The notes under the pieces were generated by a model. The model was not told where the DNA came from, searched no databases, and saw only the letters and a list, made by a program, of their open reading frames with translations. Below, one piece after another: positions 17,533 through 27,710 of a stretch of 64,000 nt of DNA. Each line of letters opens with the position of its first letter. Position 1 is the first letter of the stretch. The translations under genes and the position numbers were made by a program. Origin of the DNA: Corallococcus sp. AS-1-6 (GTDB lineage Bacteria; Myxococcota; Myxococcia; Myxococcales; Myxococcaceae); NCBI RefSeq assembly GCF_020037015.1, contig NZ_JAIQDE010000010.1, forward strand, positions 1-64,000, given 5' to 3'.

Positions 17533-18984
17533 ATGATGGGCAGGTGGGGATGGAAGTCGTGTGCGTGGCTGCTGGCGCTCGGGGTGGCCGCATGCGGAGT
17601 GGCGCCCTCGGAGTCAGGCGAAGTGCCCGCGTCGCAGGAAGCGCCGGACAGGCTCGCGAGCGGGGACACGTGCCCCTCCGCCACGAGGCTCGCGGACTTC
17701 TCGGCCGGAGGGCAGTTCGCGGGGCCTTACGAGCTGACAGGCGTGAAGGGGACGCTCTACTTCCCCGTGAACGACGGCATCCACGGCCCGGCGCTCTGGA
17801 GCAGCGATGGGACGCCCGCAGGCACGCGCTTGTTCCGCGACTTCGACGCCCCGGTAGGCAGCCTGACGGAGGCGCGCGGGCTGCTCTTCTTCACCGTGGG
17901 CCGCACCCTCTGGAGGACGGACGGCACCACGGCCGGAACCCTCCCGCTGATCACCGAGCCTTCGTCGCCCTCGCCCCGCTCGAGCCTGACGGTGCTGGGC
18001 GAGTTCCGCAGCCGGCTGTTCTTCCGCATGTACACCCCGGAGCATGGCGTCGAGCTGTGGGCCAGCGACGGCACGCCCGCGGGCACCCGGCTGTACCTGG
18101 ACGTGAACCCGGGCCCTCCCTCCAGCTTCCCCGACGAGCTCGTGGAGACGGCCAGCGGCAATCTCGTCTTCGAGGCGTACGTGGACAAGGACCTGGAGAC
18201 CCACGCGGTGCTGGAGGTGTCCCCCACCAAGGCCGTCGAGGAGCTCTTCCGCGTGGGCGGTGGCGGGGATACCGCCGTCTTCCAGTTGATCGCCGTGGGT
18301 GACCGGGTGTTCTTCCTGGTGGACGAGACGGACGGCTCCCCGTTCCTCTACGTGAGCGACGGCACCCCGGACGCCGCCACGCCGCTCTACTACTGGGACG
18401 AGGTGGACACGCCGTTCTCTTTCACCGCCTATGCCGGCAACCTCTACTTCACCGCCGTGGAGAGTGACTACCCCGGCGCTGGCGTGGAGCTGTGGCGGAG
18501 CGACGGCACGCCCGAAGGCACGGGGCGGCTGGCGGACATCTTCCCGGGCCAGGAGGGCTCCTATCCCCGGGGGCTGACCGTGTTCGAGGGCCTGCTCTAC
18601 TTCTCCGCGGACGACGGTGTGCACGGGCGCGAGCTGTGGCGGAGTAACGGCACCACCGCGGGCACGCGGCTCGCGCGAGACATCCGCCCGGGCGCGGAGG
18701 GCTCGTCGCCCTACGGCCTCACGGTGGCCAGCCGCAAACTCTACTTCGCGGCGGACGACGGCACGCACGGGTTCGAGCCGTGGAAGGTCTTCCAGGGCCG
18801 CGCCCGGCTGGTCGAGGACATCATCCCCGGCCCCATGGGCTCGGCGCCCGGAATCTACGGCGCGGGGTCTGGCGAGTCCGGCGTCTTCACCCGCGCCGGC
18901 AGCTACCTCTTCTTCCCCACCGAGTCCGCCCAGCTCTGGTCCATGCTGACGGGCGCCTACTGCCCGCCGTCCGGCACGCGCTGA
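17533..18984 (+). CDS. ELWxxDGT-repeat lipoprotein
   Basis: 483 residues from the ATG at 17533, preceded by GAGGGGGAAG; the longer frame from 17341 lacks a signal. The lipobox is in 'LLALGVAACG'. Repeats of the ELWxxDGTxxGT type occur through the mature protein: 'ALWSSDGTPAGTRLF', 'TLWRTDGTTAGT', 'ELWASDGTPAGTRLY', 'ELWRSDGTPEGTGRL', 'ELWRSNGTTAGTRLA', each followed by 'D(I/F)xPG...' and 'LYFxADDGxHGxE'. This family (TIGR04534-type repeat) is typical of delta-proteobacteria and is predicted to form a beta-propeller on the cell surface. Its biochemical role is not established; it could bind polysaccharides or mediate cell contact. No operon partner is visible. Confidence 0.88.
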   Translation: MMGRWGWKSCAWLLALGVAACGVAPSESGEVPASQEAPDRLASGDTCPSATRLADFSAGGQFAGPYELTGVKGTLYFPVNDGIHGPALWSSDGTPAGTRLFRDFDAPVGSLTEARGLLFFTVGRTLWRTDGTTAGTLPLITEPSSPSPRSSLTVLGEFRSRLFFRMYTPEHGVELWASDGTPAGTRLYLDVNPGPPSSFPDELVETASGNLVFEAYVDKDLETHAVLEVSPTKAVEELFRVGGGGDTAVFQLIAVGDRVFFLVDETDGSPFLYVSDGTPDAATPLYYWDEVDTPFSFTAYAGNLYFTAVESDYPGAGVELWRSDGTPEGTGRLADIFPGQEGSYPRGLTVFEGLLYFSADDGVHGRELWRSNGTTAGTRLARDIRPGAEGSSPYGLTVASRKLYFAADDGTHGFEPWKVFQGRARLVEDIIPGPMGSAPGIYGAGSGESGVFTRAGSYLFFPTESAQLWSMLTGAYCPPSGTR

Positions 18985-19040
18985 CGCATCCCTCGCACCG
19001 GGCAGGAGCCCAGGTCGCCGCGGGAGTGTCGAGTCCCCAA

Positions 19041-19087
19041 AGACAAAGGCCCTGGAGTCACCGGCTCGCACCGGAAACTCCAGGGCC
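19041..19087 (-). terminator. Intrinsic terminator of tRNA-Pro
   Basis: Read on the minus strand, an 11-bp perfect stem (GGCCCTGGAGT / ACTCCAGGGCC, 19048-19058 with 19077-19087) with an inner CCGG/CCGG pairing is followed by TTTGTCTTTGG. It starts seven bases after the encoded CCA of tRNA-Pro. Confidence 0.75.
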
Positions 19088-19093
19088 TCTATT

Positions 19094-19172
<79 letters not shown>

Positions 19173-19257
19173 AACCGCCGTCGTGAAACGGTGCTGCCTT
19201 ATGCCCTCGCCGCTTTCCTGGGTCAAGCGCGAGGTGACGGGCGCCGGTGAAAAAAAC

Positions 19258-19644
19258 CTACTCGTCGCCCTCTTCCATTCCCTCGTCGAAGTCCTCGCCC
19301 CGGGCCTCCGCCGCGTCCGCCGCCGCATCCTCCTGCGCGTCGATTTCCGCGTGGTTCTCCGGCGGTGCCTCGCCGTTCAGCGCGCTCTTCAACACCTGGC
19401 TCGGCCGGAAGGTCAGCACCCGGCGGGCGCTGATCTCGATCTCCTTGCCCGTCTGCGGGTTGCGCCCCACGCGCGCCTTCTTCTGGCGCACCTGGAAGTT
19501 TCCGAACCCGGAGATCTTGATCTTGTCCCCGCGCTCCAACGTCTCCTTCACGGTGTCGAAGACGAGCTCGACGATCTCCGCCGACTCCTTCTTGGAGAAG
19601 CCGACCTTCTCGTAGACGCCCTCGATGATGTCCGCTTTCGTCAT
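19258..19644 (-). CDS. ihfA: Integration host factor alpha subunit (HU/IHF family), acidic tail
   Basis: 128 residues; the core (1-~92) is a clear IHF/HU protein: 'MTKADIIEGVYEKVGFSKKE', 'GDKIKISGFGNFQVRQKKAR', 'GRNPQTGKEIEISARRVLTF' with the arm Pro that intercalates DNA, and 'PSQVLKSALN'. It bends DNA and assists transcription, recombination and replication. Position just after pheT, as in E. coli, supports IhfA rather than HU. E. coli IhfA has about 99 residues; this one adds a ~35-residue strongly acidic C-terminal tail ('EDAAADAAEARGEDFDEGME') that may modulate DNA binding. The gap to pheT is 94 bp, so a local promoter is possible. Confidence 0.9.
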   Translation of the reverse strand: MTKADIIEGVYEKVGFSKKESAEIVELVFDTVKETLERGDKIKISGFGNFQVRQKKARVGRNPQTGKEIEISARRVLTFRPSQVLKSALNGEAPPENHAEIDAQEDAAADAAEARGEDFDEGMEEGDE

Positions 19645-19738
19645 GCGAGTCCTCTGGCACCCGTGATGGACCGGTGAACGCGGGGCATGGTGTCAGCCTT
19701 CCCCGAACCGTGTCAACGTCCTGACTTCATTCAGGAAT

Positions 19739-22153
19739 TCAGGCGCGCAGCGCCGCCCCCAGCCGCTGGTTCACCTCCGTGATGATGCGCTGGTGGGCCG
19801 CCGTGACCTCCGCGTCGGTCAGCGTCCGCTCGGGCGAGCGGTACCTCAAGGCGTACGCCAGGTTCTTCTTCCCCTCGGGGATGGGCTTGCCCGTGTAGAC
19901 GTCGAACACCAGCGCGTCCTCCACCAGCGGCGCCCCAACCTCCAGGATGACCCGGCGCACCTCCTCGTTGCGCAGCTCCAGCGGCACCACCACCGCCAGG
20001 TCGCGCAGCACCGCCGGGTACTTCGGCAGCGCCGCCGCCTGAGGCACCAGCCGCGCCGCCGCGTACAGCGGCTCCGTGTCCAGCTCGAACACGAACACGC
20101 CCTCCGGCAGGCCCAGCGCCTTCGCCACGCGCGGGTGCACCTCGCCCACCAGGCCCAGCACCGTCCCGTCCTTCAGCGCCACCTGCGCGCAGCTCCGCGG
20201 GTGGTACGCGGGGGCCTCCGCCGGGGTGAAGGCCGCGCCCTCCACGTGCAGGGCGTGCAGCAGCGCCTCCACCGCTCCCTTCGCGTCGTAGAAGTCCACG
20301 CGCGAGTCCTTCTGCGTCCAGCTCCGGCCACCGCCCCGCAGGCCCCACACCAGGCCCGCCACGCGCGGCACCTCGCGAGCCGCCGGGCGCATGCCCTGCC
20401 CGCCTTCCGCGTCCCGGAAGTACGCCCGGCCCGTCTCGTAGAGGCCCACCGACTCCACCTGGTGGCGCACGCTGCGCGACAGGTTCTCCAAGAGGCCCGG
20501 CAGCAGGCTCGTGCGCATCACCGACTGCTCGACGCTCAGCGGGTTCATCAGCGCGATGGGCGCTTCCTTCCCACCCAGCACCTCCAGCGACTTCGGCGCC
20601 ACGAACGAGTAGTTCACCACCTCGGACAGCCCCGCGCCGCCCAGCGCGTGGCGCAGCCGGCGCTCGGCCTCCATGGACAGCGGCTCCGGCGCCAGCGTCT
20701 CCAGCCCGCGCGGCAGCCGCGCCGGGATGTTGTCGTAGCCGTACACGCGGGCGACCTCCTCCATCAGGTCCTCCTCGCGCTCCACGTCCACGCGCGCCCG
20801 CGGCACCTCGTACGTCGTCTGCCCGGCGGACTCCTCCACGGACTTGAAGCCCAGCGCCGTCAGGATGCGCCGGACCTCCGCCTCCGGCACCGCCACGCCC
20901 AGCACCTTCTCCACCCGCGCGTAGCGCAGCGTCGCCCGGCGCGGCGCCAGGGGCTCGGGCTGCACGTCCACCCGGCCCGGGGCCACCGTGCCACCCGACA
21001 GCTCCGCGATGAGCTGCGCGGCCCGGTCCAACGCCGGCAGCACCGCGTCCAGGTCCGCCCCGCGCTCGAAGCGGTGCGACGCCTCCGTGTGCAGCGCGTA
21101 GCGCTTCGCGGACCGGCGCACGCCGGAGCCGTGGAAGTGCGCGGACTCGATGACGATGCGCTTCGTGCCCTGCGTCACCTCGCTGTCGCCGCCGCCCATC
21201 ACGCCCGCCAGCGCCTGCGCGCGGTCGCGGTCCGCGATGACCAGGTCGTCCGCGTCCAGCGTGCGCTCCTTGTCATCCAGCGTGCGCAGCTTCTCGCCCG
21301 GCTTCGCGGTGCGGACCACAATCTCCTGGCCCGCCACCTTCTCCAGGTCGAACGCGTGCAGCGGCTGGCCGTACTCCAGGAGCACGTAGTTGGTGACGTC
21401 CACCACGTTGTTGATGGCGCGCACGCCGCACGCCTTCAGCCGGTCCTGCATCCACTGCGGCGACGGCTGGACGGTGATGCCCTCCACCACCCGCGCCGCG
21501 TAGCGCGAGCAGCGCTCCTTCGCGTCGATGCGCACCTTCACCCGCTCCGCCACGGCCTTGCCGGACTCGGCGGGCTTCGGCTGGGGCACCTTCAGCGGCG
21601 CGCCCGTCACCACGCCCACCTCGCGCGCGATGCCCAGGTGGCTCAACGCGTCCGGCCGGTTCGGGGTGACGTTCACCTCCAGCACGGAGTCATCCAGCCC
21701 CAGGGCCTCCGCGATGGGGAGGCCCAGCTTCGTGTCCGCGGGGAGGATGAGCAGGCCGGACGAGTCCTCCGTGATGCCCAGCTCCTTCGCGGAGCAAAGC
21801 ATGCCGAAGCTGTCCACGCCCCGGAGCGCGGCCTGCTTGATCTCCATGCCGTTGGGCAGCTTCGCGCCCACCGTGGCCAGCGGCACCTTGTCGCCGACCT
21901 TGAAGTTCTTCGCGCCGCACACCACCTGGAACAGCGCGGAGCCGCCGATGTCCACCTGCGTGACGGACAGCTTGTCCGCGTTGGGGTGCTGCACCGACTC
22001 GCGGATCTGCGCCACCACCACGCCGCGCAGTCCCTCGCCGGGGCGCTCCACGCCCTCGATCTCCAGGCCCGCAGCGGTCAGCTTGCGCGCCAGCTCGTCC
22101 ACGGACGGCGGCAGCGCGACGTAATCACCCAGCCACTTCACTGAAATCTTCAC
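19739..22153 (-). CDS. pheT: Phenylalanyl-tRNA synthetase beta subunit
   Basis: 804 residues, GTG start with GAGGA upstream. The beta chain of the (alpha-beta)2 synthetase that charges tRNA-Phe. Domain order: B1 ('MKISVKWLGDYVALPPS'), EMAP-type tRNA-binding domain (~40-150, 'VGDKVPLATVGAKLPNGMEI'), B3/B4 editing domain (~215-380, 'NNVVDVTNYVLLEYGQPLHA', 'RFERGAD'), B5 (~405-475), the catalytic-like domain and C-terminal FDX-ACB domain (~710-804, 'KYPAVLRDLAVVVP', 'GKKNLAYALRYRSPERTLTD') that grips the tRNA anticodon stem. Thirty base pairs separate it from pheS, so the two are cotranslated from one message. Confidence 0.97.
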   Translation of the reverse strand: MKISVKWLGDYVALPPSVDELARKLTAAGLEIEGVERPGEGLRGVVVAQIRESVQHPNADKLSVTQVDIGGSALFQVVCGAKNFKVGDKVPLATVGAKLPNGMEIKQAALRGVDSFGMLCSAKELGITEDSSGLLILPADTKLGLPIAEALGLDDSVLEVNVTPNRPDALSHLGIAREVGVVTGAPLKVPQPKPAESGKAVAERVKVRIDAKERCSRYAARVVEGITVQPSPQWMQDRLKACGVRAINNVVDVTNYVLLEYGQPLHAFDLEKVAGQEIVVRTAKPGEKLRTLDDKERTLDADDLVIADRDRAQALAGVMGGGDSEVTQGTKRIVIESAHFHGSGVRRSAKRYALHTEASHRFERGADLDAVLPALDRAAQLIAELSGGTVAPGRVDVQPEPLAPRRATLRYARVEKVLGVAVPEAEVRRILTALGFKSVEESAGQTTYEVPRARVDVEREEDLMEEVARVYGYDNIPARLPRGLETLAPEPLSMEAERRLRHALGGAGLSEVVNYSFVAPKSLEVLGGKEAPIALMNPLSVEQSVMRTSLLPGLLENLSRSVRHQVESVGLYETGRAYFRDAEGGQGMRPAAREVPRVAGLVWGLRGGGRSWTQKDSRVDFYDAKGAVEALLHALHVEGAAFTPAEAPAYHPRSCAQVALKDGTVLGLVGEVHPRVAKALGLPEGVFVFELDTEPLYAAARLVPQAAALPKYPAVLRDLAVVVPLELRNEEVRRVILEVGAPLVEDALVFDVYTGKPIPEGKKNLAYALRYRSPERTLTDAEVTAAHQRIITEVNQRLGAALRA

Positions 22154-22183
22154 GGGGTTGTCCTCTTGAGTGGTGGGCCGGAA

Positions 22184-23233
22184 TCAGAACTGCGCGAGGA
22201 AGCGCGCGTCGTTCTCGAACATCATCCGCAGGTCGTCGATGCCGTAGCGCAGCATGGCCAGGCGCTCCACGCCCATGCCGAACGCGTAGCCCGTCACCTC
22301 CTTCGGGTCGTAGCCCGCGGCGGTGAAGACGTTCGGGTGCACCATGCCGCTGCCCAGCACCTCCAGCCAGCCGGTCTGCTTGCACACGCGGCAGCCCTTG
22401 CCGCCGCAGGACGCACAGGTGACGTCCACCTCCGCGGAGGGCTCCGTGAAGGGGAAGAACGACGGGCGGAAGCGCGTGCGCGTCTCCGAGCCGAAGAACG
22501 CCTTCACGAACGCGTCCAGCGTCCCCTTCAGCTCCGCGAAGCTCACGTCCTTGTCCACCAGCAGACCCTCCACCTGGTGGAACATGGGCGTGTGCGTGAT
22601 GTCCGAGTCGCGCCGGTACACCCGGCCCGGCATCACCGCGCGGATGGGCGGCTTGCGCGACAGCATGTGCCGCACCTGCACCGGCGACGTGTGCGTGCGC
22701 AAAAGCGACGGGCTGTCCGCCTTCTTCGCGTGGCCCAGCGTGGGCTCGTCCACGTAGAAGGTGTCCTGCATGTCCCGCGCGGGGTGGTCCTTGGGCAGGT
22801 TCAGCGCCTCGAAGTTGAAGTAGTCGAGCTCGATCTCCGGGCCGACCGCCACCTCGAACCCGAGCCGCGCGAACGTCCGGACGATGTCCTCCAGCGTGCG
22901 CGACACCGGGTGCCGTCCGCCGGGCAGCACCGCGCGCCCGGGCAGCGTCACGTCCAGCCTGGGGCCCTTCAACTGGGCCTCCAGCGCCGCGTCCTCCGCG
23001 CGCTTCGTGGCGTCCGCCAGGAGCTGCTCCAGCTCCGCCTTGACGCTGTTGGCCACCTCACCCAGGGCGCGCCGCTCCTCCGGGGGCAGCTTGCCCATGC
23101 CGCCCAGCACCGCGGACAGCTCGCCCTTCTTGCCCAGGTAGCGGATGCGCAACGCCTCCACCTGCGAGGGCTCCGACACGCCGGAGATCTCCTGGCGCGC
23201 CGCGTCCGCCAACGCCTGCAACCGGTCTCGCAT
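22184..23233 (-). CDS. pheS: Phenylalanyl-tRNA synthetase alpha subunit
   Basis: 349 residues, GAAGAGGA before the ATG. The catalytic chain of PheRS. An N-terminal coiled coil (1-~90) is followed by the class II core: '[20 protein letters not shown]', motif 2 region '[12 protein letters not shown]', '[20 protein letters not shown]', '[18 protein letters not shown]', and motif 3 '[18 protein letters not shown]'. Four Cys in '[12 protein letters not shown]' form a zinc-knuckle-like insertion seen in many bacterial PheS. An intrinsic terminator lies upstream, between rplT and pheS. Confidence 0.97.
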   Translation of the reverse strand: MRDRLQALADAARQEISGVSEPSQVEALRIRYLGKKGELSAVLGGMGKLPPEERRALGEVANSVKAELEQLLADATKRAEDAALEAQLKGPRLDVTLPGRAVLPGGRHPVSRTLEDIVRTFARLGFEVAVGPEIELDYFNFEALNLPKDHPARDMQDTFYVDEPTLGHAKKADSPSLLRTHTSPVQVRHMLSRKPPIRAVMPGRVYRRDSDITHTPMFHQVEGLLVDKDVSFAELKGTLDAFVKAFFGSETRTRFRPSFFPFTEPSAEVDVTCASCGGKGCRVCKQTGWLEVLGSGMVHPNVFTAAGYDPKEVTGYAFGMGVERLAMLRYGIDDLRMMFENDARFLAQF

Positions 23234-23285
23234 GGTCCTCTTCCCGCCTTCCGTTCACGCCCCGGAACGCCTTCTGGCGCCGGGC

Positions 23286-23320
23286 AAAAAAAAGGGGCCG
23301 CCCCCTGGTGGAGGCAGCCC
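23286..23320 (-). terminator. Intrinsic terminator/attenuator between rplT and pheS
   Basis: On the minus strand, GGGCTGCC (23320-23313) pairs with GGCGGCCC (23302-23295; one G-U) around a 10-base loop, followed by eight T (23293-23286). It lies 39 bases after the rplT stop and 52 bases before the pheS start. A second perfect hairpin (GCCGGCG-GTGA-CGCCGGC, 23353-23336) precedes it. Confidence 0.85.
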
Positions 23321-23359
23321 GTTTCAGCTTCGGGAGCCGGCGTCACCGCCGGCCGTGTC

Positions 23360-23707
23360 TCAGGCTGCCTTCGCGATGTTGGCGATGGCGGCAAAGCCCG
23401 CGGGGTCCGCGATGGCCAGATCCGACAGGACCTTGCGGTCCAGGGAGATCTTCGCCTTCGCCAGGCCGGCGATCAGCTTCGAGTAGGACAGGCCCACCGT
23501 GCGAGCGGCCGCGTTGATGCGGACGATCCACAGGGAGCGGAAGTTGCGCTTGCGCACCGCGCGGTCGCGGGTGGCGTAGTCCAGGGCGCGCTCGACGGCC
23601 TGGTTCGCACGGCGGTAGCAGTTCTTGCGACGGCCGCGGAAGCCCTTCGCAAGCTTGAGAATGCGATTACGACGACGACGAGCCTTGAAACCCTTTTTGA
23701 CGCGCAT
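23360..23707 (-). CDS. rplT: Ribosomal protein L20
   Basis: 115 residues, typical length. It binds 23S rRNA early in 50S assembly. The N-terminus '[20 protein letters not shown]' is the basic extension that threads into 23S rRNA; '[20 protein letters not shown]' and '[20 protein letters not shown]' are family signatures. AGGAG lies upstream of the ATG. It is between rpmI and pheS as in other proteobacteria. In E. coli L20 represses translation of rpmI-rplT; no leader pseudoknot could be judged by eye here. Confidence 0.96.
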   Translation of the reverse strand: MRVKKGFKARRRRNRILKLAKGFRGRRKNCYRRANQAVERALDYATRDRAVRKRNFRSLWIVRINAAARTVGLSYSKLIAGLAKAKISLDRKVLSDLAIADPAGFAAIANIAKAA

Positions 23708-23798
23708 GACACACTCCTGACTTCTGGAAGGGAGCCCCGGGGCGCTGGCCTCACGCCGCTCCGCCAGGACTCACGATTGGTTCAAACCCGAGGACGAC

Positions 23799-24005
23799 TC
23801 AGGCGCCGTAGGGGAACAGCTCCTTGATGACCTTCTTCGCGTCCATGTCGCGCAGGTGGCCCGTGCCACGGTTGCCGCGCTTCTGCTTGGGCGTCTTGGA
23901 GAAGGTGAACAGGTGCTTGCTGAACGCCTTGCCGAACTTCACCTGGCCGCTCTTCTTCACGTGGAAGCGCTTCTTCGCGGCGCTGCGGGTCTTCAACTTG
24001 GGCAT
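23799..24005 (-). CDS. rpmI: Ribosomal protein L35
   Basis: 68 residues from the ATG at 24005, with GGAAGG upstream; a longer frame upstream is not the family start. 'MPKLKTRSAAKKRFHVKKSG' is diagnostic, as are 'HLFTFSKTPKQKRGNRGTGH' and the C-terminal 'IKELFPYGA'. A small basic 50S protein made from the infC-rpmI-rplT message. Confidence 0.96.
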   Translation of the reverse strand: MPKLKTRSAAKKRFHVKKSGQVKFGKAFSKHLFTFSKTPKQKRGNRGTGHLRDMDAKKVIKELFPYGA

Positions 24006-24105
24006 GATCCCAAACCTTCCTTCTGCTTCCTGTCGGCCGGCAATCTTCGTGACTGACGGCGGTCCGGGGCACACGGTCCCCGGACGCTTTGGGCGGAAGC
24101 CTCTA

Positions 24106-24756
<651 letters not shown>

Positions 24757-24798
24757 GGGAGGACCCTCCGACGGTCGGGGATGGAGGGTGTCCTCCAA
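24757..24798 (-). promoter_or_regulatory. Hairpin sequestering the infC ribosome binding site
   Basis: On the minus strand the 5' arm GGAGGACACCCTCC (24796-24783) pairs with GGAGGGTCCTCC (24769-24758): 12 base pairs with a two-base bulge around a 13-base loop. The 3' arm contains the infC Shine-Dalgarno sequence, and the ATC start follows one base after the stem. Folding should block initiation. The sequence is certain; the regulatory role is inference. Confidence 0.6.
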
Positions 24799-24857
24799 TC
24801 CCCGGAAAGCCGGGCACGTAGTTCAGCCCGGACGGAGAGTCAAGTCCCCCACACAGC

Positions 24858-26786
24858 TCAGGGCAGCGTGGCTTCCCTGGCCAGCAGGGCCTCGAAGTCC
24901 GCGGACTTCATGGACTTGAGGTCCTCGCCGCCGTACCGGCGGGGGGCGACGGCGCCGGCCTCCACCTCGTTGTCCCCCACCACCAGGGTGAAGGGGACCT
25001 TCTGCATCTGGGCTTCGCGGATCTTCGCGTTGAGCGTCATGCCGCGCTCATCCAGCTCCACGCGGAAGCCCTTGGCGCGCAGGTCGTCCCGCACCTTGCG
25101 TGCGTAGTCCAGTTGACGGTCCGCCACGGTGACGATGGTGGCCTGCACCGGGGCCAGCCACGCCGGGAAGGCGCCCGCGAAGTGCTCGATGAGGATGGCG
25201 GTGAAGCGCTCGAAGGAGCCGAAGATGGCGCGGTGGAGGACCACCGGGCGGTGCTCGGCGTTGTCCTCGCCCACGTAGGTGAGATCGAAGCGCTCCGGGG
25301 CCAGGTAGTCCAACTGCATGGTGCCCAACTGCCACCGGCGGCCAATGCTGTCCGACACCGCGAAGTCGATCTTCGGGCCGTAGAAGGCGCCGTCCCCGGG
25401 GGCCAGCTCGTACGCCAGGCCCAGCGACTCCAGCGCCGCCTTGAGGCCGCCCTCGGCGCGGTCCCAGAGGGAGTCGTCGCCCAGGCGCTGCTCGGGGCGC
25501 GTGGACAGCTTCACCGCGTAGGTGAGGCCCACCGCCTTGTAGACGCGGTCCAGGAGCTGCACGAAGCGCCGCACCTCGTCGGTGATCTGGCTCTCCATGC
25601 AGTAGATGTGCGCGTCGTCCTGCGCGAACTGGCGCACGCGGGTGAGGCCGCCCAGGGAGCCGGCCGCCTCGTTGCGGTGGAGCACGTCCTGGGTGTGCAG
25701 GCGCAGGGGCAGGTCGCGGTAGCTGTGCTTCTTGAAGCCGAAGAACAGGTGGTGCGACGGGCAGTTCATCGGCTTGAGGGAGAAGTCGTGCTCGCCGGAC
25801 TCGCTGTCGAGAACCAGGAACATGTTCTCCTTGTACTTGCCCCAGTGGCCGCTCGTCTCCCAGAGGCCCTTGTTGAACATCAGGGGCGTCTTGATCTCCA
25901 CGTAGCCGTCACCGGCCGTGAGGTTGCGCATCCAGTTGGACAGCGTCTGGTAGAGCGCGGTGCCCTTGGGCGTCCAGAAGGCCGCGCCCGGCGAGTACGG
26001 GTGGAAGTGGAAGAGGTCCAGCTCCTTGCCCAGCTTGCGGTGGTCGCGCTTCTTCGCCTCTTCGATGCGCGTGAGATAGGCATCCAGCGCCTTCTTGTCG
26101 AAGAAGGCCGTGCCGTACACGCGCTGGAGCATGGGGTTGCGGTGGTCGCCGCGCCAGTACGCGCCGCTGGAGGAGAGGATCTTGATGACGCCGATCTTCC
26201 CCGTGCTGGGCGCGTGGGGCCCCAGGCAGAAGTCCACCCAGTCGCCGTGGGTGTAGAGCGTGAGCGTCTTGGCGCCCTTGGCGGCGATGTCCTTGACGAT
26301 CTCCACCTTGAACTTCTCGCCCTTCTCCTCGAAGAGCTTGATGGCGTCCTCCATGGAGATTTCCGTGCGGACGAAGGGCGCGTCCTGCTTGAGCTCCGCG
26401 TTGGCCGCGGCCTCGATCTTCTCCAGCTCCTCCGGGGTGAAGGGCTTCTCGCGGAAGAAGTCGTAGTAGAAGCCCTCCTCCGTCGCGGGACCGATGGTCA
26501 CCTGCGTGCCGGGGAACAGCTTCTGCACGGCGCTGGCCACCACGTGCGCGGCGTCGTGACGGATGAGGTCCAGGCCTTCCGGGCTCTTGGACGTGAAGAT
26601 CTGCAGCTTCGCGTCCTCGTCGAGCGTCCGGGCCAGGTCCATGTCCTGGCCGTTGACCCGGGCGAACAGGGCCGCCTTCGCGAGCCCCACGCCGATGCTG
26701 CCCTTCACGAAGTCCGCGATGGTCGTGCCCCGGGCGGTCTGCTTCTGGCTGCCGTCGGGGAGCGTCACCGTGATGGATTCGGACAT
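24858..26786 (-). CDS. thrS: Threonyl-tRNA synthetase
   Basis: 642 residues from the ATG at 26786 ('[20 protein letters not shown]'); an upstream in-frame extension to 26864 would run through the terminator and is rejected. It charges tRNA-Thr. Domains: TGS (1-~65), the N2 editing domain with '[18 protein letters not shown]' and '[12 protein letters not shown]' (zinc/editing site, includes the HxxxH and C-x3-H pattern), class II catalytic core (motif 1 region, '[10 protein letters not shown]', '[19 protein letters not shown]'), and C-terminal anticodon-binding domain ('[20 protein letters not shown]'). It heads the block thrS-infC-rpmI-rplT-pheST-ihfA. The only sequence between its start and the preceding tRNA includes a strong terminator. 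Confidence 0.97.
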   Translation of the reverse strand: MSESITVTLPDGSQKQTARGTTIADFVKGSIGVGLAKAALFARVNGQDMDLARTLDEDAKLQIFTSKSPEGLDLIRHDAAHVVASAVQKLFPGTQVTIGPATEEGFYYDFFREKPFTPEELEKIEAAANAELKQDAPFVRTEISMEDAIKLFEEKGEKFKVEIVKDIAAKGAKTLTLYTHGDWVDFCLGPHAPSTGKIGVIKILSSSGAYWRGDHRNPMLQRVYGTAFFDKKALDAYLTRIEEAKKRDHRKLGKELDLFHFHPYSPGAAFWTPKGTALYQTLSNWMRNLTAGDGYVEIKTPLMFNKGLWETSGHWGKYKENMFLVLDSESGEHDFSLKPMNCPSHHLFFGFKKHSYRDLPLRLHTQDVLHRNEAAGSLGGLTRVRQFAQDDAHIYCMESQITDEVRRFVQLLDRVYKAVGLTYAVKLSTRPEQRLGDDSLWDRAEGGLKAALESLGLAYELAPGDGAFYGPKIDFAVSDSIGRRWQLGTMQLDYLAPERFDLTYVGEDNAEHRPVVLHRAIFGSFERFTAILIEHFAGAFPAWLAPVQATIVTVADRQLDYARKVRDDLRAKGFRVELDERGMTLNAKIREAQMQKVPFTLVVGDNEVEAGAVAPRRYGGEDLKSMKSADFEALLAREATLP

Positions 26787-26808
26787 GGCGGATAAACCCC
26801 TGCGCTGG

Positions 26809-26853
26809 AAAAAACCGCGGGCGGCAGGCTTTTGAGAAAGCCGGCCGCCCGCG
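26809..26853 (-). terminator. Strong intrinsic terminator between tRNA-Val and thrS
   Basis: On the minus strand a 16-bp stem (CGCGGGCGGC + GGCTTT, 26853-26844 and 26842-26837, pairing with 26825-26816 and 26832-26827; one mismatch) closes a four-base loop and is followed by six T (26814-26809). It starts 22 bases after tRNA-Val and ends 22 bases before the thrS start, leaving no room for a promoter in between. Confidence 0.88.
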
Positions 26854-26874
26854 AGATGGATCACTTACTGATGA

Positions 26875-26946
<72 letters not shown>

Positions 26947-27029
26947 GTCGTGCGGATGGGCGCGGGGAATAACAGCGGGCTCCCGCACCTGTCAAGGAAC
27001 ATGAGCGCGGGCCCTGATCTTCCCCGCGT

Positions 27030-27710
27030 TCACGTCTCCAACAACGCCCGGACGCGTTTCATCACCGCGTCGAACATGGCGGGGGTGAGCCTCCCCGTCT
27101 GGGTGTTCTGCTGGCTGACGTGGTAGCTGCCCACGAGCCACCGGCCGTCCGGCAGCCGGAACTCGGCGCCGTGGCCGAAGGCGGGCCGGGGCGTGGGGAG
27201 CGGACCACCCGTGCGGGCGGCCGAGGCCAGCGCGGCGTTCCACCCGATGGCCCCCAGGGCGAGCAGCACCCGGCCGGGCAACAGCGCCATCTCCCGGTCC
27301 AGGAACGGGGCGCAGCGGGCCAGCTCCTCCGGCAGCGGCTTGTTGTCCGGCGGCGCGCACCGGCCGGCCGCGACGATGAAGGCGTCCGTCAGCTTCAGCC
27401 CGTCGTCCCGGTGCTCGCTGTGACCCTGGTTCGCGAAGCCCGCGCGCTGAAGGCCCGCGTAGAGGAAGTCCCCGGAGCGGTCCCCGGTGAACATCCGCCC
27501 CGTGCGGTTGGCCCCGTGCGCGGCGGGCGCCAGCCCCACGATGATCAGCCGGGCCTTCGGGTCGCCGAAGCCGGGGACGGGCTTCCCCCAGTAGTCCCAG
27601 TCGCGGTAGGCGCGCCGCTTCACGCGGGCCACCTCCTCGCGCCACGCCACCAGCCGGGGGCAGGCCCGGCACGCGATGATCTCCTGGTGCAGCTTCTCCA
27701 GCTTCGTCAC
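27030..27710 (-). CDS. Type-5 (UDGb-like) uracil-DNA glycosylase
   Basis: 226 residues, GTG start overlapping the stop of the upstream permease gene (GTGA). It removes uracil, and in this subfamily also hypoxanthine or xanthine, from DNA in base-excision repair. Cys14/Cys17 ('ACRACP') and later Cys fit the 4Fe-4S cluster of families 4/5. Motif A 'VGLAPAAHGANRTGR' lacks the catalytic Asp/Asn of families 1/4, as family 5 does; 'MFTGDRSGDFLYAGLQRAGF' and motif C 'HVSQQNTQTGRLT' complete the assignment. Confidence 0.92.
   Translation of the reverse strand: MTKLEKLHQEIIACRACPRLVAWREEVARVKRRAYRDWDYWGKPVPGFGDPKARLIIVGLAPAAHGANRTGRMFTGDRSGDFLYAGLQRAGFANQGHSEHRDDGLKLTDAFIVAAGRCAPPDNKPLPEELARCAPFLDREMALLPGRVLLALGAIGWNAALASAARTGGPLPTPRPAFGHGAEFRLPDGRWLVGSYHVSQQNTQTGRLTPAMFDAVMKRVRALLET

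Noticed and set aside
24757-24798. TTG start adding 14 residues to IF-3
   Set aside because: Added residues are not conserved, and the sequence forms the hairpin and ribosome site for the ATC start.
26787-26864. N-terminal extension of ThrRS
   Set aside because: It would be translated through the terminator stem; family start MSES.. is at 26786.
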